DNA from: Acinetobacter chengduensis | GTDB lineage: Bacteria; Pseudomonadota; Gammaproteobacteria; Pseudomonadales; Moraxellaceae | NCBI RefSeq assembly: GCF_003664645.1 | Contig: NZ_RCHC01000002.1 | Location: forward strand, 265,731 to 329,730 | Direction of reading: 5' to 3' | Length of the DNA stretch: 64,000 nt | In this document: positions 18,145 to 25,823 of the stretch, one piece after another | Numbering within the stretch: the first letter of the stretch is position 1 | Layout of the letters: every line of letters starts with the position of its first letter | Program-made: the position numbers and the translations under genes | Notes under the pieces: generated by a model | What the model saw: the letters and a program-made list of their open reading frames with translations, nothing else | Databases searched by the model: none | What the model was told of the DNA's origin: nothing

Positions 18145-19064
18145 AAGGAGTTGAGCCACAAGTATTGCTAGGCATGTGGCTAAAGGAACGTAAAATTCAG
18201 AATCAATCTGAACATACTTTGCAAGCCTATGAGCGTGATGTAAGCGACTTTTTAGAGTTTTGTAGCATCCGAAATTTAAATTTGAATGATATTGAAACTG
18301 CGGATTTACGTGAGTTTTTGGGTTCAAAGGTTGAACACCAGCAATTGAGTCCAAGTAGCTTACAACGCCTCTTATCAGCTGTTCGCCAATTTATGAAATG
18401 GGCAGAGCAAGGGCAATATATGGCTTTTAACCCTGCAGATGATTTTCAGCTCAAGCGTCAGTCACGTCCATTGCCCGGCTTGGTGGACATAGAAACAGTC
18501 AATCAGATCTTAGATCAACCCGCGCCAGAGTCTGAGGCACAGCAGCAGATGTGGCTCAGAGATAAAGCCATTTTGGAGCTTTTATATTCTAGTGGTTTAC
18601 GACTGGCAGAAGTGCAATCCTTAAGAATTAAGGATGTGGATTTTAATCGACAATTACTGCGTATTACGGGTAAGGGAAATAAAACACGTGTGGTGCCATT
18701 TGGTCAGAAAGCTAAAGATGCTGTCATGCAATGGTTACAAATTTACCCGTTTTGGCATGGTGATTTTGTGCCGGAAGCTCATGTGTTTATTACTCAAAAG
18801 GGCAATCCACTTGGAGCGCGCCAAATTGAAAATCGGGTGAAGCTACAAGCCCAACGCGCAGGCGTAAATGTCGATTTACATCCGCATTTATTAAGACATT
18901 GTTTTGCTAGTCACATGCTGTCGAATAGTCGAGATTTACGCGCCGTACAAGAAATGTTGGGTCATAGTAATTTAACCACAACCCAAATTTATACCCATGT
19001 GGATTTTGATCACTTGGCGCAAGTGTATGATCAGGCACATCCTAGAGCACAACTCAAGAAATAA
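18138..19064 (+). CDS. xerC: Tyrosine recombinase XerC
   Basis: XerC works with XerD at dif to resolve chromosome dimers. The 308-residue protein has the N-terminal SAM-like DNA-binding domain (about 8-95) and a C-terminal catalytic domain with the expected residues: Arg in SSGLRLAEV, Lys in GKGNKTRVV, the HxxR box HLLRHCFASHM, His in LGHSNLTTTQ and the nucleophilic Tyr in IYTHVD. The start is a GTG at 18138 lying inside the end of the hydrolase gene, with GGGAGG upstream. Placement behind lysA-dapF is the conserved xerC context. Confidence 0.96.
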   Translation: MLEGVEPQVLLGMWLKERKIQNQSEHTLQAYERDVSDFLEFCSIRNLNLNDIETADLREFLGSKVEHQQLSPSSLQRLLSAVRQFMKWAEQGQYMAFNPADDFQLKRQSRPLPGLVDIETVNQILDQPAPESEAQQQMWLRDKAILELLYSSGLRLAEVQSLRIKDVDFNRQLLRITGKGNKTRVVPFGQKAKDAVMQWLQIYPFWHGDFVPEAHVFITQKGNPLGARQIENRVKLQAQRAGVNVDLHPHLLRHCFASHMLSNSRDLRAVQEMLGHSNLTTTQIYTHVDFDHLAQVYDQAHPRAQLKK

Positions 19065-19072
19065 GACAAAAT

Positions 19073-19097
19073 AAAAAGAAGGCATGGCCTTCTTTTT
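19073..19097. terminator. xerC terminator
   Basis: Arms aaaaagaaggc (19073-19083) and gccttcttttt (19087-19097) flank a 3-base loop. Its A/T symmetry may let it serve the convergent amidase gene too. Confidence 0.85.
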
Positions 19098-19137
19098 ATG
19101 GAGTACTTTTTATAAGGCAGATGAGTCTGCCAAATAG

Positions 19138-20814
19138 TTATAAAGCAGGCGTATGCACAGGTGTTTGGCGTACTGGGTTAATTTTTTCAAATGCAGTCGC
19201 AATTTTAAATAGCGTTGGTTCATCAAACTCACGTGCTAAAAATTCAATATTGACGTTCATTGGATATTGGCTTGTACTCGAAGTAACTTGAGCCACAGGC
19301 ATTGAAAGTGCTGGAAAACCACTAAATGGACTCAGACGATTGTTGGTGCCCGCCGATGGACTACGACCTAGATTCGCAGCCAAAGCATGCATAGTTGGGT
19401 AGGCTAGTGCATCATAACTTGTTCCTGTAAGTTGTCCAGTCGCATCCGTATGATCTAATGCTTTGTTTAGACTACCGCGGACATGCGGGGCACGTACCAC
19501 GGTATTCAAGTGATAACCATCAATAAAGGATTGTGTTTTATCATCACGATCATAGTTATTAAATGTTGCAATCATTAAGCCACTTTTTTGAAGATCTGCA
19601 TAAGACTGAAAAATACTGCGTGTCGACTTTAAATACTCAGTGAGTGAAGTTTTAAACTCATAAGAAGACAAACTTGAATAAGTGCTAAGAATCGTAGATA
19701 AATCATCAATATTTACTTCCTCTACAATGGCGCCTGCTGCAGTTAATTTTGCAATTGCTTGATCCATTGCGTTGTTAATCAATTGTCCGTCTTCAGTAAG
19801 TGCACCTGTATTATTTGGCTGTGCATACAAGGCACGAACCAGACCAATACGTTTACCTTTTAAAGTGTTATCGCTACTTGGAACGTATGTAGTTGGTACC
19901 GAGAATTGCGTTTTATATTCACTTTCAGTGCTTAATAATGGTGCTAAACGGTCAAAATCACTACGCTGATTTGAAGATGTTGAATGATCGAAGCCTGTCA
20001 TGCTGTCCATTAAAATGGCACAGTCCACGGCTTTACGGCACATAGGGCCAGCTGTATCTTGTGTTGGTGCAAGCGGGATGATGCCATCTTGACTTACTAA
20101 GCGTAACGAAGGACGTAAACCAACAAGACCTTGCACAGCAGATGGGATACGAATTGAGCCACCTGTGTCTGTGCCAATCCCAATCAGCGCTAAGCTTGCA
20201 TTAATAGCAGCACCTGTACCTGCTGAGGAACCGCCTGGGCCTTTAGTCAGGTCGTATACATTTTTAGTCTGACCGCCATTTTTATGACTTGAGCTCCCAC
20301 CGAAGCCAAAGGCAAACTCATCTAAATTGGCCTTGCCTAAGATAATGCCACCATGGTCTTTAATATTTTTAATAATATAGGCATCGTCTTGCGGAAAATT
20401 ATCAATTAAGGCTTTAGAACCAGCAGTATTGGCCATGTTAATCGCATCAATATTGTCTTTAGGCAGTACGGTCACGCAGTGTAAATCACCTTTGAGTTGA
20501 CCGGTGCTGGCATAGTAGTCATCTAGTACTTTGGCATCTTTGAGTGCGGTTGGGTTAACCGAAATGACACTGTTTAAAGTGGGTCCTTGTTTATCATAAG
20601 CTTCAATACGATCCAAATAACTTTGCACAATTTGAACGCAGGTTGCACCTTTAGTTTGAATAGATTGATGTACATCGGCTATGGTGGCTTCAACAGGATT
20701 AAACGGGACAGGTTGAACAACTTCGGCACTTGAGTTGTTTTCATTTGAGTCATTACAAGCGGTTAAAAATCCAGAAAGAGAGATTAGTAAAATAGTTTTT
20801 TTAAAACCTAACAT
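19138..20814 (-). CDS. Lipoprotein amidase (amidase signature family)
   Basis: A 558-residue amidase predicted to be an envelope lipoprotein. The signal peptide ends in GFLTAC with the acylated Cys at residue 20, followed by a Ser/Asn-rich linker. The amidase-signature triad is complete: Lys119 in LPKDN, cis-Ser196 in GPGGSSAGT and nucleophile Ser220 in GTDTGGS, with the usual 24-residue spacing between the serines. Such enzymes hydrolyse amides outside the cytoplasm; the substrate is not known. It is monocistronic and convergent with xerC. It resembles secreted amidases more than the GatA transamidase subunit, which is cytoplasmic. Confidence 0.9.
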   Translation of the reverse strand: MLGFKKTILLISLSGFLTACNDSNENNSSAEVVQPVPFNPVEATIADVHQSIQTKGATCVQIVQSYLDRIEAYDKQGPTLNSVISVNPTALKDAKVLDDYYASTGQLKGDLHCVTVLPKDNIDAINMANTAGSKALIDNFPQDDAYIIKNIKDHGGIILGKANLDEFAFGFGGSSSHKNGGQTKNVYDLTKGPGGSSAGTGAAINASLALIGIGTDTGGSIRIPSAVQGLVGLRPSLRLVSQDGIIPLAPTQDTAGPMCRKAVDCAILMDSMTGFDHSTSSNQRSDFDRLAPLLSTESEYKTQFSVPTTYVPSSDNTLKGKRIGLVRALYAQPNNTGALTEDGQLINNAMDQAIAKLTAAGAIVEEVNIDDLSTILSTYSSLSSYEFKTSLTEYLKSTRSIFQSYADLQKSGLMIATFNNYDRDDKTQSFIDGYHLNTVVRAPHVRGSLNKALDHTDATGQLTGTSYDALAYPTMHALAANLGRSPSAGTNNRLSPFSGFPALSMPVAQVTSSTSQYPMNVNIEFLAREFDEPTLFKIATAFEKINPVRQTPVHTPAL

Positions 20815-21308
20815 GAAGCCTACCCCAGAAAATTTAATGTGTAGACGTGCTTATGCAATGCTTGTGCCATATATGTTTTTGATTGTTTGTAAATTTAAAA
20901 AACACCTTTTGAGATTTTTAAAACAACAGTGCGGTCATCTATGCACCAATTTGATAAAATTAATACTGTACAAGTGACATAAAAATAAAAATTATGCGCA
21001 AAAAATCGATATTTTTATTTATCTATTCATCTTATTTATTCGGTATTTAATTATTAAGTCTTTTAAATTCAATGTATTGTGTGTTTTTTATATTTTTAAG
21101 TGACTTAAATTGATCATTTGTACTAATGTAGAATAATAAATAGTCACTTTTTCAAGTATAAAATTAGCGTATAACTGCTCAATGTAAGAGATGGATAAAA
21201 TAGATGCGCAGTCGTAATTGCTACATGTGATGCAATAGCATACCCCAAATGCACCTCTTCAAGACAGTTACAACATAAAGCATTTGATTTAAAAATTAGG
21301 CAGAAACA
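20815..21308. other. AT-rich intergenic stretch
   Basis: The stretch between the divergent amidase and the gene at 21309 is very AT-rich. I see only short frames without ribosome-binding sites, no clear terminator and no strong promoter match. Confidence 0.5.
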
Positions 21309-21695
21309 ATGATTTCAAATCTTCAAGAAAAATATAACCAGCTTAGCCCAGCACAAAAAGACATTTTTATCGGCTATGGTTTACGACAAATTAAACATTT
21401 TGTTGAAATTAGCCTGCCTAAAATAGAAGCAGTTCTTCCAGAAGGTGCAACTGTACAAGGTATTAATGCGGAAGGAAAAGTATTGGCTTATGATGCGTCA
21501 AGCCAGCAATATTATGTGTGGATTTCAGATTTGCAGTGGCAAATTTATAACAAACCCGCTGTGGCTGTAGACCTTAAAGAAGATGCGATTGCAGTGTGGA
21601 CTATCTTTAATTTAAAAGACCATGAGCTGATTAATTTGAGCCATATTCATCGCGACTTTTTAGACACTCAGTCTATAGATGAAAAGCACTCATAG
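21309..21695 (+). CDS. Hypothetical protein
   Basis: I do not recognise the family. The 128-residue product has an amphipathic helical N-terminus (YNQLSPAQKDIFIGYGLRQIKHF), then a beta-rich middle with VLAYDASSQQYYVWISDLQWQIY that looks like a small beta-sheet domain. No signal peptide, membrane segment or metal-binding pattern is visible. A moderate ribosome-binding site (taggcag) precedes the ATG. It is alone on the plus strand, convergent with the Lrp-type gene. Codon use and amino-acid composition look like a real protein. Confidence 0.7.
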   Translation: MISNLQEKYNQLSPAQKDIFIGYGLRQIKHFVEISLPKIEAVLPEGATVQGINAEGKVLAYDASSQQYYVWISDLQWQIYNKPAVAVDLKEDAIAVWTIFNLKDHELINLSHIHRDFLDTQSIDEKHS

Positions 21696-21703
21696 AATAT
21701 ATC

Positions 21704-21733
21704 GCGGGAGATCTGTGCCAAACAATGATCTCC
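21704..21733. other. Inverted repeat between convergent genes
   Basis: Arms gggagatc (about 21705-21712) and gatctccc (about 21726-21733) lie between the hypothetical gene and the regulator. There is no T-run, so it is a poor terminator. Confidence 0.45.
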
Positions 21734-21772
21734 CATATTGCCATGATCAATTAGATCATACTGTGTACGGAC

Positions 21773-22267
21773 TTATAAATCTTCCAGTGGCAATTGATAA
21801 CTTTGTTTCACGATTTGACTTGGCACATCTGTTTTCACGCTGGTGATACCGTTTCTTTTGGTCAAGTGCGTACTCTGAAACTTACGGTAGCTCTCAAGGT
21901 CTGGCACCACCACTTTAAGCATGGCATCACACTCACCTAAAATGATATAGCACTCCATCACTTGTGGCAGTTCTTTCATTGCTTCAATAAATAAATCGAT
22001 GGTTTCTGCATCTTGGCCAACCAACCAGATACGAGAAAATAATAACAATTGAAAGCCAATCCGCTGTGGATCTACTACGGTGGTATAGCTTTGAATCACA
22101 CCAGCTTCTTCTAATAGCTTTACACGTCTTAAGCAAGATGAAGGCGAAAGTCCAATGGCCTTAGCTAATTCATTATTCTGCATGCGGCCGTTACTTTGCA
22201 GAGAGTGAATGATATTTTTATCAATCCGATCCAACTTTACTAGAACAGACTTAGATGAAATTTTCAT
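21773..22267 (-). CDS. Lrp/AsnC-family transcriptional regulator
   Basis: A 164-residue feast/famine regulator. The N-terminal helix-turn-helix reads LDRIDKNIIHSLQSNGRMQNN then ELAKAIGLSPSSCLRRVKLLEEAGVI (about residues 28-55), followed by the alpha/beta RAM effector domain with VMECYIILGECDAMLKVVV. Members bind amino acids and regulate transport or catabolism. It is divergent from a LysE-type exporter, so it most likely controls that gene and itself through the palindrome in the shared 111-base gap. Effector identity is not visible. Confidence 0.93.
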   Translation of the reverse strand: MKISSKSVLVKLDRIDKNIIHSLQSNGRMQNNELAKAIGLSPSSCLRRVKLLEEAGVIQSYTTVVDPQRIGFQLLLFSRIWLVGQDAETIDLFIEAMKELPQVMECYIILGECDAMLKVVVPDLESYRKFQSTHLTKRNGITSVKTDVPSQIVKQSYQLPLEDL

Positions 22268-22271
22268 AAAA

Positions 22272-22286
22272 TAGAATATAATTCTA
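22272..22286. promoter_or_regulatory. Probable Lrp-type operator
   Basis: TAGAATATAATTCTA is a perfect 15-bp palindrome just upstream of the regulator's start codon. A second half-site TAGAAT lies at 22313-22318. The size and AT-rich symmetry fit Lrp/AsnC boxes in a divergent regulator-target gap. Confidence 0.6.
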
Positions 22287-22378
22287 AAAATAGGTAATAT
22301 ATTAGAATATTTGAAATCCTATTTTAGCGCAATTCGAACATACTATTTTTTCCATCAGTACAGCGATAGGAAAAGGAA

Positions 22379-22984
22379 ATGTCTGTATTAGTACTCTTTG
22401 CGTTAACGGTTACACCGCTTATTTTTACACCTGGACCAGATATGTTATTTGTACTGTCCCAAGTGATAGGTAAGGATGCAAAAGCAGGCATGATGGCAAC
22501 TTTGGGGATTTGTTCGGGCTATTTGGTGCATTCTGTTTTGGTGGCAGTTGGCTTGGCCGCTATTATTGTGTCTTTCCCAATTTTGTTTGAAACCATTCGC
22601 TGGTTAGGGATTGCATATTTAATTTATCTTGCTGTGACCTTGTTAAGATCTGTGTTTAGCAAAAATACTATTCGCATTGAAAATAAAAGCACCAATTCAC
22701 CGATTAAGAAGGGCTTTTTTACGGCACTGCTAAATCCAAAGGGCATGTTGATTTATTTTGCAATCTTGCCACAGTTCATCGATAAAACTGGTAATACAGT
22801 CGCTCAAGGCTTATTACTTTCACTGGTGTTTATTGGATTAATTTTTATTGTGTACTGTGCGTTGAGTTTGGTATTTGCAAAAATTAGTCAAAAAACACAA
22901 ATTGATGAACGTAAACAAAAATGGATCGATGGGACATCAGGTGGTTTGTTGGGCTTTGCGGCAATTTGGTTGATTTCAAATTAA
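22379..22984 (+). CDS. LysE/RhtB-family amino acid exporter
   Basis: A 201-residue inner-membrane exporter with about six hydrophobic segments. Family signatures are FTPGPDMLFVLSQ at the end of the first helix and NPKGMLIYFAILPQF in the middle, followed by the usual final helix ending in AAIWLIS. LysE/RhtB proteins expel amino acids such as threonine, homoserine or leucine; the substrate cannot be read from sequence. AGGAAA precedes the ATG. Divergent from an Lrp-type regulator, which is the classic sensor-exporter pairing. Confidence 0.9.
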   Translation: MSVLVLFALTVTPLIFTPGPDMLFVLSQVIGKDAKAGMMATLGICSGYLVHSVLVAVGLAAIIVSFPILFETIRWLGIAYLIYLAVTLLRSVFSKNTIRIENKSTNSPIKKGFFTALLNPKGMLIYFAILPQFIDKTGNTVAQGLLLSLVFIGLIFIVYCALSLVFAKISQKTQIDERKQKWIDGTSGGLLGFAAIWLISN

Positions 22985-23531
22985 AAAACAGCCAATGCCG
23001 TAGACTTTACATTGTTTTAAAAGATGCCCGTGATGTTTAAACGGGCTTTTTTATGTATTCAATGATGCTGTTTTTTTGTACCTAACGGCTGGCTGTCGAA
23101 TCAAAGCGAGAAAATAAAGCACAGGATTTATATCCAGATTGCATAAAAAATAAGATGAAAAGCCATTCTGTCTTAAATGACATAAACCAGATTATGACTG
23201 GTATGATCATTTAAGCGACCAATAATGTGTGGAAATCTTAGCAAAAACAGATCGATCAAAACTTTTGATGATGTAAATCAGGTAAAAACATAATATAAAT
23301 CAATGGTTAAAAAATAACAAAAACTTTATGTAAAACAGCCTAATTTGCGCGTGATATAAAAATGTGAACCATTAGTTCAAGGATTTTTACGCTTTTTTAC
23401 AGGTCTTTCGATAATTGTGACTTGACCGAAATGCCATACACATTGCAAGATAGGGCACCTAAAAAATTTTAAGTGAAGAGTTATTATAGCTTTTCATAAC
23501 ATTTACATTTGCTAAAACAGCCGAGGATTAC
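22985..23531. other. Intergenic stretch, LysE gene to etfB
   Basis: After a terminator-like hairpin (gcccgt 23026-23031 with acgggc 23041-23046, then TTTTTT) there are about 480 AT-rich bases. They must hold the etfB promoter, but I cannot pick it with confidence. No gene is seen. Confidence 0.5.
23026..23053 (+). terminator. LysE-gene terminator
   Basis: A short 6-bp GC stem (gcccgt/acgggc) with a 9-base loop followed by a run of six T. Confidence 0.65.
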
Positions 23532-24284
23532 ATGAAGGCTCTTGTTGCTGTAAAACGTGTGGTTGATGCCAACGTTAAAGTTCGCGTTAAACCGGACAAT
23601 AGTGGGGTTGACCTTACTAACGTTAAAATGTCTATCAACCCATTCTGTGAAATCGCAGTGGAAGAAGCGGTTCGTTTAAAAGAAAAAGGAACTGTTTCAG
23701 AAATCGTTGTTGTTTCTATTGGTCCTAAAGAAGCTCAAGAACAAATTCGTTCTTCTATGGCTCTTGGTGCTGACCGCGGTATTCTAGTTGAAGCTGATGA
23801 CAGCCAGCTAGGTGCACTTGAAGTTGCAAAAATTCTTAAAGGCGTAGTAGACGCTGAACAACCGCAATTGATTCTTCTTGGTAAACAAGCAATTGATGAC
23901 GACTCTAACCAAGTTGGTCAGATGTTGGGTGCTTTACTTGGCGCAGGTCAAGGTACTTTCGCTTCAGAAGTTAAAGTTGAAGGCGACAAAGTACAAGTGA
24001 CTCGTGAAATCGACGGTGGTTTACAAACTGTTGAACTTTCTCTTCCTGCAATCATCACAACTGACTTACGTTTGAATGAACCACGTTATGCGGCTCTTCC
24101 AAACATTATGAAAGCGCGTAAAAAACCGCTTGATACTAAGTCTCCGGCTGATTATGGCGTATCTGCTGTATCTAAGCTTAAAACTGTTAAAGTTGAAGCA
24201 CCTGCAGAACGTAAAGCTGGCGTACAAGTGAAATCTGTAGATGAGCTTGTAGAAAAATTGAAAAACGAAGCGAAAGTGATCTAA
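23532..24284 (+). CDS. etfB: Electron transfer flavoprotein, beta subunit
   Basis: EtfB pairs with EtfA to carry electrons from acyl-CoA and other dehydrogenases to ETF:quinone oxidoreductase. The 250-residue product begins [20 protein letters not shown] and has [18 protein letters not shown] plus the signature around [20 protein letters not shown], which forms the AMP-binding site. A C-terminal helix ([14 protein letters not shown]) reaches over EtfA. The ATG is preceded by GAGGA. It is followed 17 bases later by etfA, the universal order. Confidence 0.97.
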   Translation: MKALVAVKRVVDANVKVRVKPDNSGVDLTNVKMSINPFCEIAVEEAVRLKEKGTVSEIVVVSIGPKEAQEQIRSSMALGADRGILVEADDSQLGALEVAKILKGVVDAEQPQLILLGKQAIDDDSNQVGQMLGALLGAGQGTFASEVKVEGDKVQVTREIDGGLQTVELSLPAIITTDLRLNEPRYAALPNIMKARKKPLDTKSPADYGVSAVSKLKTVKVEAPAERKAGVQVKSVDELVEKLKNEAKVI

Positions 24285-24301
24285 TACAGAAGGATAAAAT
24301 C

Positions 24302-25234
24302 ATGAGTATTTTAGTTATCGCTGAGCACGACAACAAAGCACTTAACGGTGCAACTTTAAACGTTGTTGCTGCGGCGCAAAAAATCGGTGGTGATATCACT
24401 GTATTGGTAGCTGGTGCAGGCGCACAAGCAGTTGCAGACCAAGCAGCTAAAGTTGCTGGTGTAAGCAAAGTATTACTTGCTGATGACGCAGTTTATGCAA
24501 ACCAATTGGCTGAAAACGTTGCTAAATTAGTTGCTTCTATTGGTGTGGGTTATTCTCACATCCTAGCTGCATCTACAACAACAGGCAAAAACGTGCTTCC
24601 ACGTGCGGCTGCGCTTCTTGATGTTAGCATGATCACAGACATCATTGCTGTTGAAGGTCCTAAGACTTTCAAGCGTCCAATCTATGCTGGTAACGCGATC
24701 GCAACTGTAGAATCAGGTGAGTCAATCGTTGTAGCGACTGTTCGTGGTACTGCATTTGATGCTGTTGCTGCTGAAGGTGGTTCTGCTGCTGTTGAAGCTG
24801 TTGCATCTCAAGGTGATGCTGGTATTTCTAAGTTCGTTTCAGAAGAAATTGTGAAATCTGAACGTCCAGAATTAACAGCTGCACGTATTGTTGTATCTGG
24901 TGGTCGTGGTGTAGCTTCTGGTGAAAACTACCATAAAGTACTTGATCCACTAGCTGACAAGTTAGGCGCTGCTCAAGGTGCTTCACGTGCTGCAGTAGAT
25001 GCAGGCTTTGTTCCAAACGATATGCAAGTTGGTCAAACAGGTAAAATCGTTGCGCCAGAACTTTATATTGCTGTAGGTATCTCTGGTGCGATTCAGCACT
25101 TGGCAGGTATGAAAGACTCTAAAGTGATCGTTGCGATCAATAAAGATGAAGAAGCACCAATTAATGCAGTAGCTGACTACTGGTTAGTGGGTGATTTGAA
25201 CACTGTAGTTCCAGAATTAGTTTCTAAACTTTAA
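24302..25234 (+). CDS. etfA: Electron transfer flavoprotein, alpha subunit
   Basis: EtfA binds the redox-active FAD of the ETF heterodimer. The 310-residue protein has an N-terminal ETF fold and the C-terminal FAD domain with ARIVVSGGRGVASGENY, GASRAAVDAGFVPNDMQVGQ and YIAVGISGAIQHLAGM (about 254-270), all standard. AGAAGGA precedes the ATG. It is the second gene of etfBA and is followed by a strong terminator. The run of preferred codons suggests high expression. Confidence 0.97.
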   Translation: MSILVIAEHDNKALNGATLNVVAAAQKIGGDITVLVAGAGAQAVADQAAKVAGVSKVLLADDAVYANQLAENVAKLVASIGVGYSHILAASTTTGKNVLPRAAALLDVSMITDIIAVEGPKTFKRPIYAGNAIATVESGESIVVATVRGTAFDAVAAEGGSAAVEAVASQGDAGISKFVSEEIVKSERPELTAARIVVSGGRGVASGENYHKVLDPLADKLGAAQGASRAAVDAGFVPNDMQVGQTGKIVAPELYIAVGISGAIQHLAGMKDSKVIVAINKDEEAPINAVADYWLVGDLNTVVPELVSKL

Positions 25235-25707
25235 TTTCTGAACGCAGTTCAAAAACGCTCTTATGCATCATGCATAAGGGCGTTTTTTTATTGGACATGG
25301 ATTTTACACTGCTTACTCTCTATGCAAATTGTGCAAGTTTGCAGTGACAAGCCAAGAGGAAATCATTTAAAGGGCATGTAGGCGAGAAGCTACGTACGCT
25401 GAAGCGCTTAAATAGGCCTAAGCTGAAACTTTATACTATTGAGCAAGCAAAGATGCATAGCGCTCAAAAGAGTGCAGAATATAATGACATTGCTTAGGTG
25501 AATTTTTGGCTTAAGTTGTTCTAGTTCACACTAAATGCGCAAGAAAGATTTTAAAAAAATGAGCATTTGAAGGGGTAATTGCAGAATAATGTAAGGCGTA
25601 TGAAGTGCTTAAAATACAGCTGTTTAATAATTAGGAAAATGCGGAAAATATACACAAAAAATCATAGTTATAGATCGTAATCTTTGGCGCAAAAACGATG
25701 CTGTTTG
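25235..25707. other. Intergenic stretch etfA to gyrA
   Basis: Beyond the etfA terminator this 470-base stretch holds no coding frame I can support. It may include an unrecognised leader or small RNA, but no specific structure stands out apart from a small hairpin near 25324. Confidence 0.45.
25251..25288 (+). terminator. etfA terminator
   Basis: A 17-bp stem (25251-25267 with 25271-25287, one wobble) around a tca loop, ending in a long T-run. Confidence 0.9.
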
Positions 25708-25716
25708 TGCTATAAT
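25708..25716 (+). promoter_or_regulatory. gyrA: gyrA extended -10 promoter
   Basis: TGCTATAAT is a perfect extended -10 (TG at 25708-25709, TATAAT at 25711-25716). There is no good -35 at 17 bases, which is usual for extended -10 promoters. The leader to the ATG at 25824 would be about 100 bases and holds a hairpin ttggttca (25737-25744) / tgaaccaa (25752-25759). Confidence 0.6.
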
Positions 25717-25823
25717 GGCCGACTGAATTTTTAATATTGGTTCAGTTTTTTTGAACCAAATTTTAGCTAATTTTACGATATATAAATGCGGGCAGAATTC
25801 TGCTTGTATAACAAGGAGTATGC

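Noticed and set aside
25235..25707. Possible degraded gene or sRNA ahead of gyrA
   Set aside because: No frame longer than a few dozen codons and no strong hairpin-plus-T-run inside the stretch beyond the etfA terminator.
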